From: CAYSZB01 sp964435475
Lineage (GTDB): Bacteria > Chloroflexota > Anaerolineae > Anaerolineales > Anaerolineaceae
Assembly: GCA_964435475.1 (NCBI GenBank)
Contig: CAYSZB010000035.1
Span: 1-23,983 of the forward strand
Reading direction: 5' to 3'
Length of the DNA: 23,983 nucleotides
The notes beneath the pieces are model-generated. The model had not been told where the DNA came from. It worked only from the letters and a program-made list of their open reading frames with translations, and did not search any database. Shown piece after piece: positions 1 through 7,529 of this stretch. The translations under genes and the position numbers were made by a program. The number at the start of each line of letters is the position of its first letter. The first letter of the stretch is position 1.

Positions 1-419
1 ATGGCGTCGCCAAGTGATTGACTACCTTGCGCGACAAGCTGGACATACAGGGCTTGCAGGTCAGGGTTGATGAACACACCGTACTCTGCTGAGAAGTTAT
101 CAGCGATGCCATAACGGTCGATCAAGGTCTTTACGGCATCGGTGTGGGTTTGTTCAGCCCTGGCAATGTTCTTGAATAGCTGCAGATCCCAGATATCATA
201 CATTGCGAGGTAGACATCGCGGGCCAGTTTCTCTTCTTCACGCATGTAAAGTAAGGTATTTACCTCTTCTGGGGTTAGTGATGCATTTACAGTAGGGATT
301 TCAGCATTTGCTTCAACATCAATGATCGCAGGGCTGATGCCAGTTTGCGCACTGACCGGTGCGCTGAACGAAATCAGCAGCATGACCAGTATTGATAATG
401 TGAGTAATATGTTTTTCAT
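1..419 (-). CDS. DUF2202 ferritin-like secreted protein, 3' end outside window
   Basis: Read on the minus strand from ATG at 419-417; a GGAGA ribosome binding site lies about 7 bases upstream (near 427-431). The first ~25 residues are a Sec signal peptide ending in SAQ, so the product is exported. The mature part has the helical pattern of DUF2202: an EEEKLARDVY helix, a LFKNIARAEQTHTDAV helix and an LVAQGSQSLGDA segment, with Glu and His residues placed as in ferritin-like four-helix bundles. DUF2202 proteins are probable di-metal helical bundles of unknown biochemical role. About 139 residues are visible; the last part of the bundle is cut off by the window edge. Family call is from motif recognition; function is not established. 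Confidence 0.85.
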   Translation of the reverse strand, partial: MKNILLTLSILVMLLISFSAPVSAQTGISPAIIDVEANAEIPTVNASLTPEEVNTLLYMREEEKLARDVYLAMYDIWDLQLFKNIARAEQTHTDAVKTLIDRYGIADNFSAEYGVFINPDLQALYVQLVAQGSQSLGDA

Positions 420-783
420 AGTATTTTCTCCAATTTTTCTGTGATTCATGTAACCTATTGAGGTGACATGAGTTATTGACAGGAAGGATACCTGATACTT
501 GTTTAGAATTTGTGAATATGGTTTGAAGATTATGTAAGAGATTTGAGGTAAGTAACATAGGAGTAAAGATTTATCCTGTTGAAGGTGGTGATTATGTTTC
601 CAACCAATTCCCGGATTCCAGGCGCATTATGGCAATGGACTTCTCTGTAATGGCTGACTCCTACTTGAATTCCACTCTGATGTATGTATATAATAGATTC
701 ACATTATCCCAGGTGTCGGGGTTGCATACCACTTTGTTGCGTCATCGTTTCCAGATTTGACCTTGTGATGAAAGAGAGTGCAA
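420..783. other. Intergenic region between divergent genes
   Basis: A 364-base AT-rich stretch separating the minus-strand DUF2202 gene from the plus-strand small gene. It contains the DUF2202 ribosome binding site at its left end and one good plus-strand promoter candidate (665-694). ORFs here are short and lack ribosome binding sites. No hairpin terminator or repeat was found. Confidence 0.6.
665..694 (+). promoter_or_regulatory. Sigma-70 type promoter candidate for the small gene at 784
   Basis: TTGAAT at 665-670 and a perfect TATAAT at 689-694 are separated by 18 bases. A start near 701 would give a leader of about 83 bases before the ATG at 784. Confidence 0.5.
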
Positions 784-990
784 ATGGAAAACGCAGAGAG
801 AGCTAAATTGGTTCTAAAAGTGATCCGCTCGATAAATTCTCACCGTGCAGTGGAAGGACTGGAAAGCCTTTCAGATGAAGACCTGCCATTGTGGAAGGAT
901 ATCCTGATGGATGCCCCATCGGCAATATTTGTTAACCGGGCAAGTGTTGAACGATATATCAAAGAAAAACTCAAACAACGCAGGACCTGA
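784..990 (+). CDS. Small hypothetical protein, 68 aa
   Basis: I do not recognise the family. The ATG at 784 is preferred over the in-frame GTG at 778 because an AAAGAGAG purine run (771-778) sits about five bases before the ATG. The product is soluble, charged and probably mostly helical, with no signal peptide, membrane segment or Cys pair; it ends in a basic tail (KEKLKQRRT). The promoter candidate at 665-694 supports expression. It could be a small regulator or a partner of a larger protein, but nothing in the sequence decides this. The GrpB-family gene follows after 75 bases. Confidence 0.6.
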   Translation: MENAERAKLVLKVIRSINSHRAVEGLESLSDEDLPLWKDILMDAPSAIFVNRASVERYIKEKLKQRRT

Positions 991-1065
991 GTCGGGTGAA
1001 TAATCCGGTAAACTTAACCAGTCAAGATGAATTTACTCAACCTTTTATTGAGTGTTTGGAACTAA

Positions 1066-1608
1066 ATGTTGGATCAACCAGTTAATGCCATTCTTGGTTT
1101 GGAACGCGGGGCTGTGCGCCTTGTTCCTTATACCCCAGCCTGGGCAGAATTGTTTGAGGATGAGAAGGCAAAATTATCCCTGGCATTAAAGGATTGGGCG
1201 TTGGATATCCAGCATATTGGCAGCACTGCCATCCTGGGTGGGGTTGCCAAACCGATCATCGATATCGCTATTGCCGTGGCGGATTTCGACCTGGCAAATG
1301 CCTGTGTGCCCCTCGTGGTGGGCATGGGGTATGAATATCAGGGTGAGAATGGCATCCCGCGGCGGCATTATTTTGTCAGGCGTAACCCTGCAACCACACA
1401 TCACATCCACATGTTTGAACAGGAAAGCCGGAATTGGCAGGACCACATCCTTTTCCGCGATTATCTTCGAGATCATCCTGAAGCTGTGAATGAGTATACC
1501 GAACTGAAAATCAGGCTGGCTGAAGAATTTCGCACTGACCGCGAAGCCTATACCAACGGCAAGGGGGAGTTCATCAGCCGCATCCTGGTCCTGGCGAACA
1601 GTAAATAA
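1066..1608 (+). CDS. GrpB family protein (UPF0157), nucleotidyltransferase superfamily
   Basis: A 180-residue protein, the usual length for the GrpB/UPF0157 family, which belongs to the nucleotidyltransferase-fold superfamily and has no firmly known substrate. The hallmark block is at residues 50-67: HIGSTA, then VAKPIIDI, where the Ser and Asp match the conserved fold motif. The N-terminal PYTPAWAELFEDEK block and the later RRHYFVRR, HHIHMF and FRDYLRDHPE blocks are also typical. ATG at 1066 has only a weak purine-rich site upstream (GGAAC). A 6-bp inverted repeat (ACTCAA at 1035, TTGAGT at 1048) lies just before the gene. No obvious functional link to its neighbours. Confidence 0.9.
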   Translation: MLDQPVNAILGLERGAVRLVPYTPAWAELFEDEKAKLSLALKDWALDIQHIGSTAILGGVAKPIIDIAIAVADFDLANACVPLVVGMGYEYQGENGIPRRHYFVRRNPATTHHIHMFEQESRNWQDHILFRDYLRDHPEAVNEYTELKIRLAEEFRTDREAYTNGKGEFISRILVLANSK

Positions 1609-1699
1609 GCATCCTCTGGAATTTGCTATTCTTTAGCTTACAGGCTTCAAGTGTCATCATCTCCAGGGATTAAGTCATCAGGATGATCCATTCAAAGGG

Positions 1700-1705
1700 T
1701 ATAAT
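1700..1705 (+). promoter_or_regulatory. TATAAT box directly before the UbiA-like gene
   Basis: A perfect TATAAT lies only 15 bases before the ATG at 1721, with no convincing -35 box. Transcription from here would begin around 1712, giving a leader too short for a ribosome binding site; none is visible. This suggests a near-leaderless message, or an upstream promoter that I did not find. Confidence 0.4.
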
Positions 1706-1720
1706 CTATCACATTAACCC

Positions 1721-2590
1721 ATGGAGACGAACCATTTGCCTAAAAAGAACCTGGTCTTCAACCTCATTTACTACAGTCACGTCCACCTGGTCATTATGGC
1801 GATGGTTTTATCAGCAGTGGTCAACCTGGTCCTGACCCAACAGGTGGCATGGCCGGCTGTCATTTTCATTGGCATGGCAACCTTCATGACCTACAGCATC
1901 GACAACCTGGTGGATTGGCCTCGTGACCGGGTGCGTTACCTGGAGGAGGAAAAACTGATCCTCGTTTATCACAAGATCAGCGTCGTCCTCATTTTCCTGT
2001 GCATCCTGGGCGCGATCTGGTTCATGGCGACCTCCAATTCCGTATCCATCATCGGTTTGGCATTACTGGCAGGGGCTGTGTTGTTCAGCATCCTGCGCAT
2101 CCCACCCGGCACAGGCCGGGTCAGCCAAAAAGTGCAGTCACTAACCGGTTTTTTGCTCAACCGGGTATTCATCTCGCTGGTGTGGGGGATCATCTGTGTC
2201 TTTGTGCCTTTGTGGTATGCCGGGTTTCCCGTCAACCTGCAGGCCTGGACCACGGCAATTTACCTGTGGATGCTTTTGTTCATCTATGCAGTCATCTGGA
2301 AGCAGGAAAAATCCAGCCTCTTTTTACAACAAACGCTGGATGAAACATCGATCCGCATCTACCTGCAAGCCCTGAGCATCAGTGCTGCCCTGGTGCCCGT
2401 GACCAATATCCTGGTTGGCCGGATACCGGTCAGGAACCTGGTCAACACCCTGCCTCCGCTGCTTTTCTTCTTTCTGCTGGAAAAATACCACCTCGATTGG
2501 AAGAAAGCCCGCCAGAAGTTGATCTGGATCGCACTGATGATGGCTGCTGCCATCCTTGTGGTCTTTATCATCCACCTCCTCTTTGATTGA
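1721..2590 (+). CDS. UbiA-like polytopic membrane protein, putative prenyltransferase
   Basis: A 289-residue integral membrane protein with roughly eight to nine hydrophobic segments (about 13-37, 42-62, 86-105, 108-125, 143-168, 174-193, 214-232, 243-254, 266-288). After the second segment comes an Asp-rich block, SIDNLVDWPRDR, with D61, D65 and D69. This resembles, but does not exactly match, the first Asp-rich motif of the UbiA superfamily, which binds the Mg-diphosphate of the prenyl donor in the membrane. A clear second Asp motif is not visible; D209 and D259 are the candidates. Placement just ahead of isoprenoid-type UbiD and aconitase-X genes favours a prenyl-transfer role. The call is tentative: it may be a divergent UbiA relative with altered chemistry. 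No ribosome binding site precedes the ATG. Confidence 0.5.
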   Translation: METNHLPKKNLVFNLIYYSHVHLVIMAMVLSAVVNLVLTQQVAWPAVIFIGMATFMTYSIDNLVDWPRDRVRYLEEEKLILVYHKISVVLIFLCILGAIWFMATSNSVSIIGLALLAGAVLFSILRIPPGTGRVSQKVQSLTGFLLNRVFISLVWGIICVFVPLWYAGFPVNLQAWTTAIYLWMLLFIYAVIWKQEKSSLFLQQTLDETSIRIYLQALSISAALVPVTNILVGRIPVRNLVNTLPPLLFFFLLEKYHLDWKKARQKLIWIALMMAAAILVVFIIHLLFD

Positions 2591-2664
2591 CATAGAAATG
2601 ACAGGGTGCAGGCATATAGGTCTCTGATTAAGACCTTAACCTGCCGCTCTATGCTTCCAGTCCA

Positions 2665-2692
2665 TTGACTATTTGATATACTTTTCTTATAT
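2665..2692 (+). promoter_or_regulatory. Promoter candidate for the UbiD/aconitase-X operon
   Basis: TTGACT at 2665-2670 and TTATAT at 2687-2692 are 16 bases apart; an alternative -10, TATACT, lies at 2677-2682. The ribosome binding site GGAGGG (2699-2704) follows immediately, so the leader would be only about 10-20 bases. Confidence 0.45.
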
Positions 2693-2707
2693 TTGATCGG
2701 AGGGTAC

Positions 2708-4015
2708 ATGTCTTTTCGCAGTTACCTGGAAAAGTTGGATCTCAGGGGTGAACTCTTGAATTTAAACCAACCTGTCTCTAAATCATACGAGATCGCCGGG
2801 GTGCTTAAAGCACTTGAGCCGAAACCCGTGATCTTCAACCAGGTTATCGATAGCGCTTACCCCGTGATCGGCAACGTGATGTGCACCAAGGCGCAACTGG
2901 CGGATCACCTGGGCATTTCGATACAGGAGCTGATCCCCACCCTGGCGTATGCCATCCAACACCCTACCAGCCCCGATGTTGTTACTTCAGCCCCCTGCCA
3001 GGAGGTGGTTGATCTCACCCCGGATCTGGACACTCTCCCCATTCCCTTACATTTTGAGGGCGATGGCGGTCCCTATATTACCTCCGGGGTGATGGTTTCA
3101 AAACACCCCATGCATGGGCAGAACCTGGATTTTCACCGCCTGATGCAGTTCTCAAAGACAGAAATGGCAGTCCGGGTGGTCAAGTCACGCCATTTTGACA
3201 CCTTCCTGCAAGAACTTGGCCAGGTGGATGTGGCAGTCTGCATCGGGGTTGATCCAACCGTGATGATCGCTGCGGCCACTTCGGTCGCCCTGGGGCAGGA
3301 TGAACTGCACATCGCCAATTCTCTCCAACCCCTGCAGTTGGTCAAAGCCCGCACGGCTGACCTGATGATCCCTGCTGAGTCTGAGTTTGTCATTGAAGGT
3401 ACGATCTACCGTGACCTGAGACATGTTGAAGGCCCTTTTGTGGACCTGACCGAAACGCAGGATGTAGTGCGCAACGAACCGGTGCTGGTCGTCAAGGCCA
3501 TTACCCACCGCAAGGATGCCACCTGGCATGCCCTGCTGCCGGGTGCATTGGAGCACAAATTGCTGATGGGTATGCCGCGCGAACCAACCATTTTCCGCGA
3601 AGTAAACAGGGTTGTGCAATGCCTGGACGTCAATATCAACCCGGGTGGCTGCTCATGGTTGCATGCCATCGTCCAGATCCACAAGCAGCAGGAGGATGAC
3701 GGCAAAAAAGCCATCCTGGCGGCTTTCAAGGGTCACCGCTCTTGCAAGCATGTCTATGTGGTGGATGAGGATATCGATATCTATGATCCACTATCGGTTG
3801 AATGGGCAATGGCGACCCGCTTCCAGGTAGATAATGACCTGCTGGTCATGCCGCGCGAACCCGGCTCCAGCCTGGACCCCAGCGCTGAACCTGGTACGCA
3901 CGCCACCTGCCGGGCGGGTTTTGACCTCACCAAGCCCCTGGCAACCGCGGGCAAGGGCTTTGAAAAGGTGCCCTACCCGCCTGTGGATCTCAAGAAGTTC
4001 ATCGGTCAAGGTTAA
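2708..4015 (+). CDS. UbiD-family decarboxylase, probable trans-anhydromevalonate phosphate decarboxylase
   Basis: A 435-residue UbiD-superfamily protein, the length expected for prenylated-FMN (prFMN) dependent (de)carboxylases. ATG at 2708 is chosen because GGAGGG lies at 2699-2704; the upstream in-frame TTG at 2693 would put the site inside the gene. Visible blocks: YPVIGNVMCTKAQLADHLG (51-69), a DFHRLMQFS cofactor-loop region (141-149), PAESEFVIEG (222-231) and EGPFVD (241-246). E241 matches the invariant catalytic Glu; five residues on, where many UbiD proteins have Glu, this one has D246. The gene is followed three bases later by aconitase-X large and small subunits. In Aeropyrum pernix this pair of families acts in the archaeal mevalonate pathway, where the UbiD member decarboxylates trans-anhydromevalonate 5-phosphate to isopentenyl phosphate. 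The substrate is inferred from context; family membership is clear. Confidence 0.85.
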   Translation: MSFRSYLEKLDLRGELLNLNQPVSKSYEIAGVLKALEPKPVIFNQVIDSAYPVIGNVMCTKAQLADHLGISIQELIPTLAYAIQHPTSPDVVTSAPCQEVVDLTPDLDTLPIPLHFEGDGGPYITSGVMVSKHPMHGQNLDFHRLMQFSKTEMAVRVVKSRHFDTFLQELGQVDVAVCIGVDPTVMIAAATSVALGQDELHIANSLQPLQLVKARTADLMIPAESEFVIEGTIYRDLRHVEGPFVDLTETQDVVRNEPVLVVKAITHRKDATWHALLPGALEHKLLMGMPREPTIFREVNRVVQCLDVNINPGGCSWLHAIVQIHKQQEDDGKKAILAAFKGHRSCKHVYVVDEDIDIYDPLSVEWAMATRFQVDNDLLVMPREPGSSLDPSAEPGTHATCRAGFDLTKPLATAGKGFEKVPYPPVDLKKFIGQG

Positions 4016-4018
4016 GCC

Positions 4019-5212
4019 ATGCTATTAACTCCTGAACAACAAGCCATGCTGCAGGGAAGGCACGGGCGCTCAATCCAGAAAGCCATGCAGATCCTTTCCA
4101 CCCTGGGAAAGATCTATGGTGCTGAGGTAATGCTGCCGATCACGTCCGTGCAGGTCTCGGGGGTCAGCTATGCCAACCTGGGCGAAGCAGGGCTGGAATG
4201 GCTCTCAGAAATGGCGGCGGATGGCAGCCATGTCAAAGTGCTCGCCACGCTCAACCCGGCGGGCATGGACATTGAAAACTGGCAAGTTTTGGGTGTCGAT
4301 CCACAATTTGCCCGGGATCAGGCTCGTGTGCTGGATGCTTTTGCCCGCATGGGCATCACCCTGACCTGTACCTGTACACCGTATCTCAGCGGTAACCTGC
4401 CCAACCTGGGAGACCACATTGCCTGGGCAGAAAGCAGCGCGGTGTGTTATGCCAACTCTGTGTTGGGGGCACGCACCAACCGCGAAGGCGGTCCTTCAGC
4501 CCTGGCCGCTGCCCTGACCGGTTTTACCCCGGCATATGGACTGCACCTGGACGCCAACAGGCAGCCTACCATCACTGTTGAGGTTGAGAAACAGCCCACA
4601 GGAACCTGGCAGTTCGGAGTCCTGGGCAAAGCTATTGGTGACAGGCTCCAGGGGCAGCAAAGTGTGCCCTTTATCACCGGCATTGGGCATGCCAGCCTGG
4701 TGGAGTTGAAGTCCTTCTGTGCCAGCATTGCCACCTATGGCGGCACAGGCCTGTTCCACATGCGGGACATCACACCGGAAGTTGAACTATATACTGCACC
4801 AGAGGGAGTGATCCACATCACCCTGGCGGACATGCAGCAGGCGACTTCCCAACTACAGAAAGCATTGCTGGACGAAGTTGATTTTGTCAGCCTGGGTTGC
4901 CCGCACTTGACACTGGCGGAGGTTGCCCGCGTGGCAGAGCTGCTGGCGGGCAAAAGGGTGAATAAGGAATTCTGGATCACCACCTCAAGGCCGGTCAAGC
5001 ACCTGGCAGACGAGGCGGGTTACACTGCTGTCATTGAATCCGCCGGGGCGAAGTTCGCCGTAGATACCTGCTGCGTGGTGGCACCGATTGAAGGCCGGTT
5101 CAAAGCCATGCTGACCGACTCAGCCAAAGCCTGCTATTATGCCCAGGCAAGGAACAGGTTTGCGATGCATATTCTGCCATTTGATGATGTGGTTTTGGAG
5201 GCATGCCGATGA
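4019..5212 (+). CDS. Aconitase X large subunit, probable phosphomevalonate dehydratase
   Basis: A 397-residue AcnX catalytic (DUF521) protein of the split two-subunit type. Typical blocks: YGAEVMLPI and SGVSYANLGEAGLEWL (33-62), TLNPAGMD (77-84), TCTCTPY (116-122), WAESSAVCYANSVLGARTNR (136-155) followed by EGGPSALAAALTG, YGLHLDANR (173-181), SLGCPH (291-296) and DTCCVVAP (349-356). C117/C119, C294 and C351/C352 are candidate Fe-S cluster ligands. Two-subunit AcnX enzymes are either cis-3-hydroxyproline dehydratases or phosphomevalonate dehydratases; the latter dehydrate (R)-mevalonate 5-phosphate to trans-anhydromevalonate 5-phosphate. The UbiD gene three bases upstream and UbiX downstream favour the phosphomevalonate enzyme, since hydroxyproline catabolism has no use for UbiD. 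A modest AAGG site precedes the ATG. Stop overlaps the small-subunit start (ATGA), implying translational coupling. Confidence 0.88.
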   Translation: MLLTPEQQAMLQGRHGRSIQKAMQILSTLGKIYGAEVMLPITSVQVSGVSYANLGEAGLEWLSEMAADGSHVKVLATLNPAGMDIENWQVLGVDPQFARDQARVLDAFARMGITLTCTCTPYLSGNLPNLGDHIAWAESSAVCYANSVLGARTNREGGPSALAAALTGFTPAYGLHLDANRQPTITVEVEKQPTGTWQFGVLGKAIGDRLQGQQSVPFITGIGHASLVELKSFCASIATYGGTGLFHMRDITPEVELYTAPEGVIHITLADMQQATSQLQKALLDEVDFVSLGCPHLTLAEVARVAELLAGKRVNKEFWITTSRPVKHLADEAGYTAVIESAGAKFAVDTCCVVAPIEGRFKAMLTDSAKACYYAQARNRFAMHILPFDDVVLEACR

Positions 5213-5595
5213 TCTTACAGGGACGCACGATCCAACCGGGCCATGTGACTGCACCAACCCTGGTCAGCCGGCAGGGTATTTCTTTTTATGGCGGTGTGGA
5301 CCCCGAGAGTGGTATCGTCCTGGAAGCAGGACATGACCTGCGAGGACAGTGCATTGCCGGCAGGTTGCTTGTTTTCCCCAGTGGTAAAGGTTCCACGGTC
5401 GGTTCTTATACGCTTTATCGCCTGGCAAGGGGCGGAAAGGTGCCAGCGGGGATCATCAACGCCAATTGTGAAACCATCACTGCGGTAGGTTGCATCATCG
5501 GTGATATCCCCTGCATCGACCTGGTGGATATTTCCCTCATACCCGATGGTGTGGTGGCTACCCTGGATGCTGAAAATGGAACGCTCAGCTGGTAA
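5209..5595 (+). CDS. Aconitase X small subunit (DUF126), probable phosphomevalonate dehydratase
   Basis: A 128-residue swivelling-domain protein (DUF126) that completes the AcnX active site. The start at 5209 is preferred to the in-frame ATG at 5203: GGAGG at 5197-5201 is seven bases from 5209 but only one from 5203, and 5209 forms a classic ATGA overlap with the large-subunit stop. The block PSGKGSTVGSY (57-67) holds the conserved Ser (S62) at the phosphate/carboxylate-binding and catalytic end of the swivelling domain, and GGVDPESG (28-35) is also typical. In fused AcnX proteins this domain lies on the same chain as the large domain; here it is separate, as in archaeal and bacterial type II enzymes. 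Confidence 0.88.
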   Translation: MILQGRTIQPGHVTAPTLVSRQGISFYGGVDPESGIVLEAGHDLRGQCIAGRLLVFPSGKGSTVGSYTLYRLARGGKVPAGIINANCETITAVGCIIGDIPCIDLVDISLIPDGVVATLDAENGTLSW

Positions 5596-5604
5596 GATAG
5601 CACC

Positions 5605-7242
5605 ATGATCAAGATCCGCCTTGATGCAGTAACCTTTTCCTATCCCTCGCAGCTCATATTGCAGGATGCAGCCTGCGAAATCCAGGACAGGATGGTCTAT
5701 GGCATCATCGGGGCTAACGGCAGCGGCAAAACCACCCTCTTGAGGCTCATTTTGGGCAACCTGGTTCCTGATACGGGGCTGGTTTTGAAGGAAAAGGACC
5801 TGGCGATCGGCTACATGGCACAGGAGATCAACCTGGACCTTGAAAAGAGTGCGTTTGAGGTGGTGCGGGAAGGGGCACAGCATATTTTGGCTCTCGAGAC
5901 CCAATTGAATACCCTGGAAGACCGTTTTTCTGACCCCCAGGTTTCTTCCAATCCTAAAAAGCTTGCCCGGTTGCTTGATGAGCATGCAACTGTGCTGGAT
6001 CAATATAACCAGGCGGGCGGTTCGAGCCTGGATGACAGTGTGCGTGGCATCCTCAAACAAATTGGTTTCCGGGATGAAGAGATCGGGCTGCCGATGGGCA
6101 ATTTGAGCGGCGGGCAGAAAAAGTTGCTGGGCATGGCGCGCATCATGATCGGCAAACCGGATGTGCTGCTGCTGGACGAACCGGATAACCACCTTGACCT
6201 GGATGGCAAAGCGCTTTTGGAAAACCTGATCAAAAATTTCTCCGGGGCGGTGGTCATTGTTTCGCATGACCGCTATTTCCTCGACCTGGTGGTGGATGAG
6301 ATTATCGAGATCGAAAGTACCCACTTAAGAACATACAAAGGCAATTATTCGGAGTATATGTTCGAAAAACAGGTCAGGCAGGCGCGGCAGGGACAGATGT
6401 TCCAGGCACAGCACAAGGAGATCACCCGCCTGGAGCAGGCTGCCAAACGCCTGCTGACCTGGGGCAAGGTCTACGACAACCCCAAGTTTTCCATGCGTGG
6501 CAAAGCCATCCTAAAACGCCTGGACAGGATCGAACGCATTGAAAAGCCGGCGGACGGTTCGATAGGCCTCGATATCTCGCTGGGTGGTTGGAGCGGCAGC
6601 CGCAAGGTCTTGGAATTGAGTGGGGTTTCTAAAAGTTTCAATGACACTGGATCCGGCATACTCAACCCGGTGTTGCGCGATATCGACCTGTACATAGGTT
6701 ATGGTGAGCGGGTCGGGTTGGTGGGGCCCAATGGCTCAGGTAAATCCGTTCTGACCAGGCTGATCAGGGGAGAGGAACAGCCGGATGGTGGCGAGATATA
6801 CATCGGGCCCAGTGTGGTGATCGGTTATTATGCCCAGGAATTTGAAACCCTGGATGAGACGCTGAACCTGTTGGATGCAATATGTAAGATGGGTAATTTT
6901 TCGCAGAGCCGCGGGGTGGCTTTCATGCGTAAGTTTGGTTTTGATTACCAGCAGCGGGATACACTGGTGGGCAGTCTTTCCGGTGGTGAGAAAGCTCGTT
7001 TGCAGATCGCCATGATCACCCTGTCCGGGGCAAATTTCCTGGTGCTGGATGAACCAACCAACCATCTTGATATTCCTTCATGCGAGGTACTTGAGGATGC
7101 TTTGTTGGAGTTCGAGGGGACCATTTTGGCGATCTCACATGACCGCTATTTCCTGGATCGGGTCGCCACAAGGATCTGCTCCTTGAGAGCGAATGGAATC
7201 GACTCTTTCCCCGGCAATTACTCTGACTGGCAGAGCCGCTAG
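5605..7242 (+). CDS. ABC-F family ATPase (duplicated ATP-binding domains, no membrane domain)
   Basis: A 545-residue soluble protein with two ABC ATPase domains, the standard ABC-F layout; such proteins bind the ribosomal E site and relieve stalled translation or confer antibiotic tolerance. First domain: Walker A GANGSGKTT (36-44), signature LSGGQ (167-171), Walker B LLLDEPDNHLD (188-198). Second: Walker A GPNGSGKS (374-381), signature LSGGE (458-462), Walker B LVLDEPTNHLD (479-489). Both catalytic Glu residues and both switch His (VSHDRYFLD, ISHDRYFLD) are intact. The charged linker around 250-315 is the ribosome-contacting region. The first DEP-N-HLD motif has Asp in place of the usual Thr. 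It lies nine bases after the AcnX small subunit, so it may be co-transcribed with the isoprenoid genes, but no functional tie is evident. Subfamily not assigned. Confidence 0.93.
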   Translation: MIKIRLDAVTFSYPSQLILQDAACEIQDRMVYGIIGANGSGKTTLLRLILGNLVPDTGLVLKEKDLAIGYMAQEINLDLEKSAFEVVREGAQHILALETQLNTLEDRFSDPQVSSNPKKLARLLDEHATVLDQYNQAGGSSLDDSVRGILKQIGFRDEEIGLPMGNLSGGQKKLLGMARIMIGKPDVLLLDEPDNHLDLDGKALLENLIKNFSGAVVIVSHDRYFLDLVVDEIIEIESTHLRTYKGNYSEYMFEKQVRQARQGQMFQAQHKEITRLEQAAKRLLTWGKVYDNPKFSMRGKAILKRLDRIERIEKPADGSIGLDISLGGWSGSRKVLELSGVSKSFNDTGSGILNPVLRDIDLYIGYGERVGLVGPNGSGKSVLTRLIRGEEQPDGGEIYIGPSVVIGYYAQEFETLDETLNLLDAICKMGNFSQSRGVAFMRKFGFDYQQRDTLVGSLSGGEKARLQIAMITLSGANFLVLDEPTNHLDIPSCEVLEDALLEFEGTILAISHDRYFLDRVATRICSLRANGIDSFPGNYSDWQSR

Positions 7243-7280
7243 ACAATTCCATACCAAAACAGGTTCACCCAACAAAACCC

Positions 7281-7314
7281 TGCTTATGTGAAACCATAAG
7301 CACGCCACTTTTTA
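7281..7314 (+). terminator. Possible terminator after the ABC-F gene
   Basis: TGCTTATG (7281-7288) pairs perfectly with CATAAGCA (7295-7302) across a 6-base loop, followed seven bases later by TTTTT (7310-7314). The distance between stem and T run makes it a weak candidate. Confidence 0.4.
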
Positions 7315-7337
7315 CGTTTAGTTTCTTCAAACTGAAC

Positions 7338-7366
7338 CTTCGCAGCAGGGTACATGTGCAGCGAAG
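7338..7366. repeat. Hairpin repeat copy 1 (loop GGGTACATG)
   Basis: Arms CTTCGC (7338-7343) and GCGAAG (7361-7366) are perfect complements. Inside them GCA and TGC pair around an A/A mismatch, leaving the 9-base loop GGGTACATG (7348-7356). It is followed by three looser copies of the right arm (GAAGCCT, GCGAACC, GCGAAGC) up to about 7396. Confidence 0.8.
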
Positions 7367-7412
7367 TTACGAAGCCTGCGAACCATTGCGAAGCATTTTA
7401 TTTCAAAATCTT

Positions 7413-7446
7413 AGTTTCCCCCATGGGGTACATGCACAGGGAAACT
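7413..7446. repeat. Variant hairpin repeat copy with different arms
   Basis: The left arm AGTTTCCC (7413-7420) is the exact complement of GGGAAACT (7439-7446). The loop region contains the same GGGTACATG (7426-7434) as the other copies, although the arm sequence is unrelated. The right arm is repeated twice more directly downstream: GGGAAACT then AGGAAACT (7447-7462). Confidence 0.75.
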
Positions 7447-7529
7447 GGGAAACTAGGAAACTGGATTTGCCATCAACTTGGACTAGGAACTCAACTTCGC
7501 AGCAGGGTACATGTGCAGCGATGCCTTTA

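Noticed and set aside
1035..1053. A 6-bp inverted repeat ACTCAA / TTGAGT just before the GrpB-family gene
   Set aside because: AT-rich, short, no T run and no regulator to pair it with; too weak to call a terminator or operator.
2618..2637. Inverted repeat AGGTCT / AGACCT after the UbiA-like gene
   Set aside because: Only six base pairs with no T tail; not a convincing terminator.
2702..2711. The UbiD start region contains GGGTACATGT, the same ten bases as the hairpin-repeat loop region
   Set aside because: Here it is simply the end of a ribosome binding site followed by the start codon, with no flanking inverted arms. Chance match.
5215..6324. A 369-codon minus-strand ORF opposite the aconitase-X small subunit and ABC-F genes
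   Set aside because: It overlaps two clearly recognisable plus-strand genes, has no family resemblance and is His/Gln-rich as expected of an antisense shadow.
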